Below, in pieces: positions 27,735 to 35,583 of a stretch of 64,000 nucleotides of DNA (the stretch's first letter is position 1; each line of letters begins with the position of its first letter). The stretch lies in NCBI GenBank assembly GCA_041394885.1, contig JAWKHI010000023.1, positions 1-64,000 on the forward strand, in the 5' to 3' direction. Position numbers and translations under genes: made by a program. The notes under the pieces were generated by a model. That model was not told where the DNA came from. It ran no database searches and saw nothing but the letters and a program-made list of their open reading frames with translations. Source of the DNA: DSOI01 sp041394885. Its GTDB lineage: Bacteria > Acidobacteriota > Terriglobia > Bryobacterales > Bryobacteraceae.

Positions 27735-28480
27735 AGCGGTTAGCTGCTGAACTTCGCCCCAGATTGCCGACGTCTTCCTCGCAGGTCCTTCCTTTTCAGT
27801 TTGGGGTGCTCCTCAAGCGGGATATCAAGGGCAGAGTTCGATGAAGAGTACATCGCCCGGATGGAGGTTGTGTTGAAACTCTACGAGAAGCCATAGAATC
27901 CGGTTGATCCGGTGGCGTGCCTGGATCAGAAGCAGGTCTCGCTACACGACGAGGCCCGCTCGGCGCCCGGCCGCCCGGGTCACATCGCCAAGCGCGACAG
28001 CGAATATCGACGCTGCGGGGTCACCCACATATTCGCGGTGGTGGAACTGAAGACCGGCCGCCACCTCAATCGAGCCACACCCAACCGTTCGGGCCGTGAG
28101 TTCGCACTCACGCTGCGCGGTCTGGCACGCCGCTACCGGCACGCGACAAAACAATTCGCTTGGTGATGGACAATCTCAATACTCATTGCCGCACGTTGCT
28201 CACCGGCTGTTTCGGACCGCGGAAAGGCACCGAACTGTGGCGTCGTTTTCAAGTACGCCCAAGCACGGCAGTTGGCTTAATATCAGGCCGTCGAACTCAG
28301 CCTTCCGTCTCGGCACTGCTAGACCGTAGCAGAATCGGTACTCTGGAGGCACTAAAGGCTGAGGTTTGGGCATCGACGCGACACCGCCGACGGCCACAAA
28401 AACCACATAGACTGGAAGTTCATCAGAAAAGCCGTTCGTTCAAAAGTTGGCTACAAAGTCGGTCTCTGCGCGGTCAAACA
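27735..28480 (+). pseudogene. Decayed IS630-family transposase
   Basis: Read across frames, the stretch gives a recognisable IS630/Tc1-like DDE transposase: a DEEYIARMEVVLKLYEKP-like segment with an in-frame TAG, CLDQKQVSLHDEARSAPG (first Asp), YRRCGVTHIFAVVELKTGR, then after a frameshift VMDNLNTHCRTLLTG (second Asp), and in a third frame TPKHGSWLN. The end reads IDWKFIRKAVRSKVGYK. At least one stop and two frameshifts are present, and the acidic residues after HGSWLN are lost, so it is inactive. No clear terminal inverted repeats were found. It separates the cysteine-rich module from the second MNIO locus. Confidence 0.8.
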
Positions 28481-28489
28481 TCTAGGTGG

Positions 28490-28523
28490 GCAAGCTTCAG
28501 CTTGCGCGAGGCTTTAGCCTCGC
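28490..28523. repeat. REP-like double hairpin
   Basis: Two perfect hairpins lie back to back: GCAAGCT-TC-AGCTTGC (28490-28505) and GCGAGGCT-TT-AGCCTCGC (28506-28523). They lie between the transposase remnant and the small gene at 28548. This form, short paired palindromes in an intergenic gap, is that of REP/BIME elements. For the minus-strand operon ending at 28548 it could also help end transcription. Confidence 0.65.
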
Positions 28524-28547
28524 TCCCCAAACGTCGCGGCAATCCGG

Positions 28548-28772
28548 CTAACCGACTCCCCGCCGGCCCCGCTTCCGCGCCAACGACTCACAAGCCCGTC
28601 GCAAACCCGCACGATCCACCTCGGCCACCGCCCGCGCCTCCTCCGCCGTCAGCCCCGCCGACACCCCGGCCCGGATCGCCCCCGCCATGTCCTCCTCCAG
28701 AAACACCCGCTGCAGAGCCTCGTCCGTGTACAACCGCGCCAAAAAAGCCTCGAACTCCGGACCCGTCTTCAT
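28548..28772 (-). CDS. Small MNIO partner protein
   Basis: This is a 74-residue, helical protein: FEAFLARLYTDEALQRVFLE, then AGLTAEEARAVAEVDR and LRRACESLARKR. The pattern 'fL.rLytD..l...Fl.....a....GLt.EEa.av..vDr..L..A..Sl..KR' resembles small LigA-like domains found beside or fused to DUF692 enzymes and in some peptide precursors. Its ATG overlaps the MNIO stop by four bases, so translation is coupled. I infer a role in bringing the substrate to the enzyme; no Cys is present, so it is unlikely to be the modified peptide. A paralogue stands alone at 26032-26289. Confidence 0.72.
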   Translation of the reverse strand: MKTGPEFEAFLARLYTDEALQRVFLEEDMAGAIRAGVSAGLTAEEARAVAEVDRAGLRRACESLARKRGRRGVG

Positions 28773-29617
28773 GCGCCCCGCTCTCGCCCCGCCCGCAGCG
28801 ACGCACGCGCCCTGTCCAACTGCGCCAGCAACTCCGACATAGCCGGAAATCGCCCGTCACGCTCCAGGATCACCGTCAACGGCTGACGCGCCCGCCGCCC
28901 CACTTCCTCCAGTAACTGATAAACCGGCTCCGGAGGGTCGTGCAGATGATCGTCCAGAATGGGTCCCCCCTCCCCACCCAAAAATCGTCCGCCCGAAATG
29001 TGAATCACCCGCACCCGGTCGAGCGGTATCGCTTCCAGAAACTCCACCGCCTCGTACCCCAGGTTCCGCGCGTTCGTCACCACGTTGTGCAGATCCAGCA
29101 GCAGCGGACTCTCCGTCGCCGCCATCACCGCGCTCAGCCACACGCTCTCTCCCAGGTCGCTCCCCGGCGGATCCACCAGCGTTGCGATGTTTTCCACCAT
29201 CGGCGTCACGCCCACTCCCCGGCGCATCCGATCCAGATTCTCCGCTGTCCCCTCCACCGTCCACGCGTTCCTCGGTGGCGCGCACAAATGCCCGATCTCG
29301 ATCCCTCCGCCGCGCACGAACGCCAGATGCTCGCTCCACGATTCCGGCTCCACCGCCTCGATCAGCTTCGCCAGTGCGTCCACCCGTCTCTGCTCCACAC
29401 GCGCCGTCGACCCCGGTCCCAGCCCGATGCTATGCAACAAAACCGGCGTCTGCGCCCGCAGCGTCCGTAGCGCGTCGATCCCCTTCCGCGCCGCCGGCAG
29501 ATAGTCGTCGGCGATCACTTCCACAACATCGATCCGGTCCAGATTCGCGAAAATTCCCGCCGCCAATTGAGGACGCCACCCCAGCCCCACCCGGTCCCGC
29601 TCCGCGCCCGGTTCCAC
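28769..29617 (-). CDS. DUF692/MNIO family oxidase of the TIGR04222-type locus
   Basis: This is a 282-residue protein with the DUF692 pattern: VGLGWRPQLA at the start, His62 (LLHSIGL), His97 (SEHLAF), Glu142 (VENIATL), Asp175 and His177 (LLDLHNV), His206 (VIHISGG), His224 or His226 (DDHLHD) and Glu252 (LERDGRFP). It is clearly diverged from the enzyme at 17.2-18.1 kb, so the two belong to different MNIO subgroups. The GTG start is 3 bases after the stop of the membrane protein with the Cys/Gly/Ser tail, and its stop overlaps the small partner gene. I infer that the tail or an unseen peptide is the substrate. Iron dependence is family knowledge. Confidence 0.88.
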   Translation of the reverse strand: MEPGAERDRVGLGWRPQLAAGIFANLDRIDVVEVIADDYLPAARKGIDALRTLRAQTPVLLHSIGLGPGSTARVEQRRVDALAKLIEAVEPESWSEHLAFVRGGGIEIGHLCAPPRNAWTVEGTAENLDRMRRGVGVTPMVENIATLVDPPGSDLGESVWLSAVMAATESPLLLDLHNVVTNARNLGYEAVEFLEAIPLDRVRVIHISGGRFLGGEGGPILDDHLHDPPEPVYQLLEEVGRRARQPLTVILERDGRFPAMSELLAQLDRARASLRAGRERGA

Positions 29618-29620
29618 GGC

Positions 29621-30496
29621 CTACTCGCCTCCGCACCCGCCGCAGCCCCCGCCCCCGCAACTGCTCCCTCCGTCACTGCTTCCCGAATCGCTCCCGCACG
29701 AAGATCCGCATGAGGATCCGCAATCCCCCTTCGACGATGCCTTCGGAAACAAGCTCGGCACGAATAGAAAATCGTTGTTCGCCATCAAAGCCCCCACCCC
29801 CCACACCGCCGCCACCATCGCCGCTTCCCGCGGTTCGATCGATGCTTGCGCCACCGCCGTCTTGTTGAACAATTCCCGCAGCCCCGCCAGCGTTCTGTCG
29901 CCGAACGTCGTCCGCTTCTTCATCGTCTGTGCGATCAGGATCCCGATCGATGCCGCTACCAGCACCACCAGGAACCCCACGTTGTGACGCCCCCGCTCCA
30001 GCGCCTGATAAATCCGCAATCCCGCCACGCTGCAGAGCAAGACCAGCCACACCGCCATCCAGTTCACTCGCTGCGCCCGTAGCGCCGGGCCAGGGATCAA
30101 ACCCATCGCCGCCAGCGGCTCCTCGTACCGTTTCATCTCCTCCGCCCGCGCGGCCCGCTGCACCGCTTCGGTCGCCTTCGTCGCCCCTTGCCGTCCGATG
30201 TCGAGCACCACTCGCTCCGCCGTCTCCAGGATGTGCCCCGGCAGCCCGCGGGTCGCCGACGTGATCGTATTGCCGTTCGATTCGAGCAGACCGGACCGGA
30301 TCAGGTTCACGATCGCCAATCGCGCCACTTCCATCTTCCCGCCCCGCAAACACGCGATCTGATACGCATCGGTCAGCCGCGGCGGTTCCTGCCCATGGCC
30401 TCCCTCCCGTTGGTTGCGCAAAAAACGATTTGCCAAAACGACAACGCCGGCCAGGCCCGCGTAGATTGCCAGAAACACCGGACCACTGACATTCAT
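29621..30496 (-). CDS. TIGR04222-like membrane protein with Cys/Gly/Ser-rich tail
   Basis: This is a 291-residue protein. It has an N-terminal membrane segment (about 5-22), a cytoplasmic helical domain (about 35-145, with TDAYQIACLRGGKMEVARLA, a family-like stretch), two further membrane helices (about 148-168 and 174-193) and a soluble part with LRELFNKTAVAQASI. The last 36 residues (256-291) are low-complexity with Cys at 259, 263, 267, 280, 285 and 288 between Gly, Ser and Asp. TIGR04222 proteins are known for such tails and for lying next to DUF692 genes. The tail is the best candidate for MNIO modification or for metal binding. It is the first gene of a three-gene operon. Confidence 0.8.
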   Translation of the reverse strand: MNVSGPVFLAIYAGLAGVVVLANRFLRNQREGGHGQEPPRLTDAYQIACLRGGKMEVARLAIVNLIRSGLLESNGNTITSATRGLPGHILETAERVVLDIGRQGATKATEAVQRAARAEEMKRYEEPLAAMGLIPGPALRAQRVNWMAVWLVLLCSVAGLRIYQALERGRHNVGFLVVLVAASIGILIAQTMKKRTTFGDRTLAGLRELFNKTAVAQASIEPREAAMVAAVWGVGALMANNDFLFVPSLFPKASSKGDCGSSCGSSCGSDSGSSDGGSSCGGGGCGGCGGE

Positions 30497-30557
30497 AGCC
30501 CAACTCCTCCGGAATCTATCGGCAGCGCGGCTGCGGATCCTCAGCCGTCAAAAAGCC

Positions 30558-31448
30558 CTATCGCGCGATTCCCGTCCCGATCCGCTTCGCATCCTGAACC
30601 ACGATCCGCATCTCCGCCCGCCGGAACGCTCCCAACTGCACACCGTTCCGCGCCAGCACAAAGCTGATCTTCATCTTCTCTCCGTCGAAAATCAATTCCC
30701 CTGCCCCGGTGCAATCCGGCTGCACCTGATAGCTGCCTGTGAATTGACGCGCCGGCTGCCGCGATTCCATCCCCACCAGATCCAACTTGAATGCCCCGTT
30801 TTCCGCATTCAATCGCCCCATCAATGCCAACGGCTGGATCGCCGGCATCTCCTCGGTTCCCAGCGCCAGGCCCGTAATCGCCAATCCGTGCACGCCGCTC
30901 AACGTCGTCTGCGTGCAATTGGCCGCTAGTTGCGGCCGGAACAACTCGATCACCGTACCTTTGCCCTGTCCCGTCTGCACGAACGTCGCCTCATCGCCTC
31001 GATTCCGCAATACGCCCTGATACGCCACCCGCGCCCCGGGCAGCGGATCCCCCAGTAGATCCAACCCGGACCGGAATCCATCCACCAGCGTCACAGCCAG
31101 CGTGCAGTCACCATTCACCGTGTACGTGCCCACTCGCACCGTCAGTTGCTCCACGTCCGGTGGACCGCCGAAAAGATTCCCCAGCCCGTCTGCAGTCACA
31201 CGCCCCACCACCGCGAACGCCGCCCCAGACGCTGCTCCCTTCGCCAGTTGCCCCATCGGAGTCGCGCTATAGTTGGGCTGCGCGGCTCCCTCCATCGGCA
31301 TGGCTACCGTTGGGTCCGGCACTCCGCGCGAGGCCACAAACACGTAGGGACCGAAAAAGTCCTGGCTCCCCGCGCAACCCTGCCCCATCGCCAGCGGCGT
31401 CGCCGACACCGCCAAACAGGCGGACAAAACCCCATGTCGTAGTTTCAT
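30558..31448 (-). CDS. Secreted protein of unknown function
   Basis: This 296-residue protein starts MKLRHGVLSACLAVSATPLA, a signal peptide. The mature part is beta-rich with an internal repeat: a block with RVTADGLGNLFGG, GTYTVNGDCTLAVTL and a later block with GRLNAENGAFKL, GSYQVQPDCTGAGELIF. Both end in a 'G.Y.v..dCt......' element, so it is a two-repeat lipocalin-like or similar fold. Such proteins are common in Acidobacteria and without known role. It is 61 bases upstream of the MNIO-locus membrane protein on the same strand and could be part of that transcript. It is divergent from the GH36-like gene. Confidence 0.65.
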   Translation of the reverse strand: MKLRHGVLSACLAVSATPLAMGQGCAGSQDFFGPYVFVASRGVPDPTVAMPMEGAAQPNYSATPMGQLAKGAASGAAFAVVGRVTADGLGNLFGGPPDVEQLTVRVGTYTVNGDCTLAVTLVDGFRSGLDLLGDPLPGARVAYQGVLRNRGDEATFVQTGQGKGTVIELFRPQLAANCTQTTLSGVHGLAITGLALGTEEMPAIQPLALMGRLNAENGAFKLDLVGMESRQPARQFTGSYQVQPDCTGAGELIFDGEKMKISFVLARNGVQLGAFRRAEMRIVVQDAKRIGTGIAR

Positions 31449-31545
31449 CAGTACTGACCTCCTTACGCGTTCAGCATACCGCAAGTGGGTTTTTCCGTAC
31501 TGGTACCCTCACCCAAACGGCACCCCACGTGCCTAATGAAGAACG

Positions 31546-33633
31546 ATGCGACACTTGCTGGCGGCACTGCTGCCCCTCACTGCCCTTGCCGCCGACCAGC
31601 CCTACGCCCGCTTCGACGAATCCGCCCGCCTCTGGACCATCGGCAACGATACCATCGAAACCGCGTTCCGCCTCGAACCCGAAGGCTGGTTCCGCTTCCT
31701 CTACATCGCCGGCGCCCGGTCCACCGTATGGTATGCCCCCTCTTCCACGCTCAGCGGACCCATCGCCCTCACCGCCTCCAACGTCAACCTCGATGCCAAT
31801 GCGCTGTATGACCTCGATCATTGGGCCACTTCCCCCACCGAGCGCGGCGGAATTCGCCTCACCATCCGCCTCGAGCCGCGCCAGGTGGACGCCCACATCC
31901 GTTTCGAAGCCGAAGCCTACCCGGACCAGCCGTTCCTCCGCTACCGCTCCTTTCTCGAGAACACCGGCGGCGGCGCCCTCCGCGTCTCTGCCGCCGACAT
32001 GCTCCCTTGGCGCTTCCACAGCCCCCACGCCACTCTCCGTGCCTTCCTCGTCGGCCAATGGTCCTGGGCCGGCAACCGCGCCAATTTCGAACCCCACGAA
32101 TATGACCTCGCCGCCCAACCGGGTCCGGTGGAAGCCTTCACCGGCGCCTATGGCGACCATTCCACATGGGGCGCCGTTCGCGACCCTTCCGATAACGGCA
32201 TCGTCTTCGGCTGGGAGTTCGACGGCCGCGCGCGCGCCCACGCCGAAATGCGCGACGGAATGCTCGAAGTCGACGCCCTCATCATGCAAATCGATCATGA
32301 GGTCCGCCCCGGCGAAGAGTTCCTCATGCCCGGAGCCTTCCTCGGCCTGTTCCGCGGCGACTGGGACGAAGCCGGCTTCCGCACCCAGCGCTTCGTCGAA
32401 GCCGTTCTCGCCAAACCCATCCCGGAACCCCAGCGATTCCCCTTCCTCATGTTCGATTCCTGGGGCTTCCAATGGAGTATCGATGATCAGGTCCTCCGCG
32501 AAGCCGCCCGCCGCTCCGCCGAACTCGGCGTCGAAGTCTTCACCGTCGACTTCGGCTGGGCGCGCGTCACCGGTGACTGGACCCCGGATCCCGTCAAGTT
32601 CCCCAACGGTCTCCGGCCCCTCTCCGATTACGTCCGCTCTCTCGGCATGAAATTCGGCCTCCACCTCCCCTTCGGCGAGGCCCTGGAGGAAGCCCAGGTC
32701 TTCCGCCTGCACCCGGATTGGAAAGTCGTCCCCAATCCCAACCAGCAGCGAGGCTACTTTGGCGCGCGCGGCATCTGCCTGTCCCACCGTCCCGCCCGCG
32801 AGTGGGTCATCGCCGAGATCCTGCGCGTCATTCGCGAAAACGGCGTCGATTGGCTCCTGCAGGACGGCGAAAACATGGTCAAAGGCTGCTTCGCCACCAA
32901 TCACACCCACGCCGCCGGCGACAGCAACTATGCGAATTCCATAGAAGGCCTGAATGCCATCATCGAAGCGGTGCAGAAGCAAGAACCCGATGTCCTATGG
33001 GAAAACTGCGAGGACGGCGGCAACATGCAAACCTTCCACATGGTCCAGCACTACGTTACCTCCATCGTCAACGACAACGACGATCACATCACAACCCGCC
33101 GCTCCATCTACGGCTCCACCTATCCCTTCCCGCCCCGTTACACCGATCGCTACATGGAGTCCGACCCCTGGACTTCTCATATCACCCGCAGCCACTTCTT
33201 CGGCGGTCCGCTCATCCTCATGCAGCCCATCACCCAATGGAGCGACCCCATGCTCGCCTTCATGAAAAAGGAGCTTGCCATCTACAAGTCCACCCGGACT
33301 CTCATTCGCGACGCCAAGATCTACCACCTGACCCCACCCCCCGACGGCTCGTTCAACGACTATTTACAGGCGCATCACCAGGAAACAGACCGCTCCGTGA
33401 TCTTCGTCTTTCGCGAACACTCCGAAGAAGATCTCACCCAGGTTCGCCCCCGCGGGCTCACCTCCGCCCGCCTCTACACCGTCCGCTTCGAAGACCATCG
33501 GGCCACGCACGTCCTGTCCGGGTCCGAACTCATGGAAAATGGAATCCCGGTGCCGCTCCTCTCCGCCCCGTCCGCCGAGATCGTCTACATCGACCCGGCC
33601 CCAGAAGGCGTCAAACCGGCCGCTAATGACTAA
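31546..33633 (+). CDS. GH36-like alpha-galactosidase family hydrolase, secreted
   Basis: This is a 695-residue protein with a signal peptide (MRHLLAALLPLTALAADQ). An N-terminal beta-supersandwich (about 20-280) is followed by a TIM barrel starting PFLMFDSWGFQWSIDD, then VFTVDFGWARVTGDWTPDP and LGMKFGLHLPFGEALEEA. WLLQDGENMVKGCF holds the probable nucleophile Asp in the place of the usual KWD-N motif, and DVLWENCEDGGNM is the following strand. This is the clan-D pattern of GH36/GH27 relatives. The QDGEN variant means the sugar specificity may differ from alpha-galactose. The last 640 bases are repeated, in decayed form, at 35.6-36.2 kb. Confidence 0.85.
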   Translation: MRHLLAALLPLTALAADQPYARFDESARLWTIGNDTIETAFRLEPEGWFRFLYIAGARSTVWYAPSSTLSGPIALTASNVNLDANALYDLDHWATSPTERGGIRLTIRLEPRQVDAHIRFEAEAYPDQPFLRYRSFLENTGGGALRVSAADMLPWRFHSPHATLRAFLVGQWSWAGNRANFEPHEYDLAAQPGPVEAFTGAYGDHSTWGAVRDPSDNGIVFGWEFDGRARAHAEMRDGMLEVDALIMQIDHEVRPGEEFLMPGAFLGLFRGDWDEAGFRTQRFVEAVLAKPIPEPQRFPFLMFDSWGFQWSIDDQVLREAARRSAELGVEVFTVDFGWARVTGDWTPDPVKFPNGLRPLSDYVRSLGMKFGLHLPFGEALEEAQVFRLHPDWKVVPNPNQQRGYFGARGICLSHRPAREWVIAEILRVIRENGVDWLLQDGENMVKGCFATNHTHAAGDSNYANSIEGLNAIIEAVQKQEPDVLWENCEDGGNMQTFHMVQHYVTSIVNDNDDHITTRRSIYGSTYPFPPRYTDRYMESDPWTSHITRSHFFGGPLILMQPITQWSDPMLAFMKKELAIYKSTRTLIRDAKIYHLTPPPDGSFNDYLQAHHQETDRSVIFVFREHSEEDLTQVRPRGLTSARLYTVRFEDHRATHVLSGSELMENGIPVPLLSAPSAEIVYIDPAPEGVKPAAND

Positions 33634-33774
33634 TCGGCTTCGTTCTTACTTCGATTCCGCCAAACTGGCATGCCGGAACAGCAGACCGGACGCAGTGAAC
33701 AACGCCACGAACACAAAGTGCCCCACCACGATTCTCCGCACCAGCCCCGACGGCTCGCCCGACGTGAGCGACAA
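32997..33774 (+). repeat. Direct repeat of about 775 bp, left copy
   Basis: This stretch, covering the 3' part of the GH36-like gene and about 130 bases beyond its stop, is repeated at 35584-36357 with few substitutions and several one-base gaps. The 130 bases beyond the stop are a copy of the 3' end of the membrane-protein gene whose complete form lies at 36232-36993. At 33774/33775 the sequence switches to unrelated DNA. The repeats bracket about 1.8 kb with the cysteine-rich module. Confidence 0.9.
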
Positions 33775-34015
33775 TCTTCGCGCCCCCGGGTGGCCGCAGG
33801 TAGTTGATCTTCAAATCCGACGTCGTGCATTCGCGCCCGTCCCCGTACCGGTGATTCAGGCAGTGCCACGCCACCTCGTCCGCCACTGACGCCGCCACGC
33901 CCCCGTGCAACACGCCATTGCCGTTGAGTAGATCTTGCCGAATCGCGCACATGCATGTAACACCGCCGGCCCGCCGCCGGGTCACACGAACCGCGAGAAA
34001 GTCCTCGAAGGCCAT
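33623..34015 (-). pseudogene. PaaI-like hotdog thioesterase, truncated by the repeat junction
   Basis: From an ATG at 34015 the first about 80 residues read as a hotdog-fold thioesterase: MAFEDFLAVRVTRR, then GNGVLHGGVAASVADEVAW, which has the HGG and following Asp region of PaaI-like enzymes, and TTSDLKINYLRPP. At the repeat boundary (33774) the reading runs out of frame into the copied end of the membrane-protein gene, so the last strand or strands of the hotdog fold are replaced by about 50 unrelated residues. The complete domain is normally about 130-140 residues. This gene was therefore cut by the same event that made the repeat, and is probably inactive. Confidence 0.75.
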
Positions 34016-34301
34016 AACCGCAATGCTACCCCGCCGGGGCCGGCGGCAAGGCCGCGAAGGATGGCCTTGGTCGAGCGGATCGGTCAGCCGTGGCCGGATC
34101 CGCGGACCTCTGTCAGTATTGCCTTCAGCGAGAGCGGTCGCAAAGATGGCGTTTCGGGCCTTGGCGCTCAGGTCAACTGGAGATGCAGGCAATCGCCATG
34201 GGTAGCCAATGTGTCAATTATCTCGTCAACGCCGTTAAAAATAGCGCTTGACTTTCATAAATGGCCAGAGTAACGTTTCCCATGAAAGGAAGGTGGATTG
34301 T

Positions 34302-34592
34302 ATGTCAGACAGCCTTTCTCGGTTGGCCTCGGAGGTATTGGCTCTCTTCTGGAGACGGCGGCTGGTTTTCCTCGTAGTAATTTTGGCAGTAGCTAATATA
34401 GCTCTTGCTCAATGGCCAGACTGCGACAAGAACTGCGGTTGCGGAAACTGGTTAAATCAGAACTTCCGTTACGGCTGCGGTGCTTCCTACGAAGCCTGCA
34501 AATGGGTCGAGTGTTCAGAGACTTGCGCGGCATGTGGTTACTTTAGCAGCCCTTACAATGACGACTGCGTCAACTTTCGCTATTGCAACTAG
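34302..34592 (+). CDS. Secreted ten-cysteine mini-protein, copy B
   Basis: This is a 96-residue protein. The ATG at 34302 follows a GGAAGGTGG purine stretch; a longer start at 34248 adds an unlikely 18 residues. The hydrophobic stretch LVFLVVILAVANIALA after three Arg is a signal peptide with probable cleavage before QWPDC. Ten Cys lie at 41, 45, 47, 59, 66, 71, 75, 78, 89 and 95, with a PYNDDC element matching copy A. Sequence outside the Cys frame has changed strongly between the copies while the frame is kept, a sign of selection on the fold. The partner gene follows 12 bases after the stop. Confidence 0.7.
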   Translation: MSDSLSRLASEVLALFWRRRLVFLVVILAVANIALAQWPDCDKNCGCGNWLNQNFRYGCGASYEACKWVECSETCAACGYFSSPYNDDCVNFRYCN

Positions 34593-34604
34593 GAGGATCG
34601 CACA

Positions 34605-35378
34605 ATGAGCGACAATGGAAGTTTCAGGCTGAATCGATTTCGTAGATCCATATTACTTGGGATGACTGTTTTCTGACAGGCAATTGCCTGGTGATGCTGC
34701 TGTCTAAAGCGAAAGCGTTTGGTCGGAGTTGCAGCGCCAACTCCGTACACGGTGAAACTGCGATCCGTCGTTTCTGACGGCTCTGAAGTTCGCCGTGAAC
34801 TAGGTACCTTTACCTTTGCGGTTCGATCAGACGGGTCGCGAGCGATGGTATCCACGCTTCCCCATCCCAACGGTATCGAAACGACACGGAACATCGAATT
34901 CGCCAACGGCGATCGCGCAACAGTAGGCGACTTGATCGGCAAGCGGACCACGTGGAAGAGCAAGAGCACCCCAATAGTGGCTCGGTGGCACAGGGATCCC
35001 GCCCAGCAATGCATGAAAACGCTGGCGGGAACCGCTCCCACAACCGCCAAAGAATGGAACATTGGGAACGGCTCGGTCAACGGGATCCGGTTCGTTACGA
35101 TTGAACGAGGCAGTGGTACCTATTCCTATGCTCTGGATTTCGGCTGTGCGCAGGTGGCTTCGAAAACGGGCTTCGGCGCGAACACGAGCGGGCACGAACT
35201 GATCGGGTTGATACCCGGTGAGCCCGACGCAACCCTGTTTCATGTTCCGCCCGAGTTCGAGGAGACTGATCCACTCGCATTCGCACAGGCTATGCGGGCT
35301 TCCATGCGGTTGGGGCCATTGCCCGAGGCATGCGAGCGAAAAACGCGGGACTATGCCGATATCTATCGCAAGCAGTGA
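34605..35378 (+). pseudogene. Partner protein of the ten-cysteine module, copy B, interrupted signal region
   Basis: An ATG at 34605 behind a perfect AGGAGG opens MSDNGSFRLNRFRRSILLGM, a signal-peptide-like start, but TGA codons come in frame at 34674 and 34692. The same frame then stays open from about 34695 to 35378 and encodes the homologue of copy A: PYTVKLRSVV, FAVRSDG, YALDFGCAQVAS and LIPGEPDATLFHVP. In the +1 frame the interrupted stretch reads as a hydrophobic segment (FLTGNCLVMLLSKAKA), so two compensating indels could explain it. A perfect palindrome CAGGCAATTGCCTG (34677-34690) lies in the break. Either the gene is broken, uses an internal start without a signal, or the sequence has errors here. 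Confidence 0.6.
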
Positions 35379-35583
35379 CGCGCGGATCCGAGATTCAAGA
35401 TCGCCTCGCCCGCCGCTTCCTGAGCCGCTCCCGAGCCCAACTCCGCGGGCCAACTGCGAAAGCCGCGCCGCTTACTGGAAAAGCCTGCTCCTCAGTCGCC
35501 GTTATTGATCGTGTTCCCGGCACTTCCTGTACCCCCGCACGCGCACGGGACCTTCTCCACATGCTTGTTTCGAAATCACAATC
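35379..35583. other. Intergenic stretch, nothing recognised
   Basis: About 200 bases between the module-B partner and the right copy of the direct repeat. Short open frames exist, but none resembles a protein I know, and no RNA or repeat structure was seen. Confidence 0.5.

Noticed and set aside
31471..32982. Long open frame on the minus strand (503 codons) under the GH36-like gene
   Set aside because: It is the mirror of a well-supported hydrolase gene; the translation is Gly/Ala/Glu-rich without family pattern, as expected from GC-rich third positions.
34193..34301. Promoter for the ten-cysteine copy B (TTGACT followed by TAACGT at 17 bases)
   Set aside because: The -10 match is only three of six, so I do not list it as a feature.
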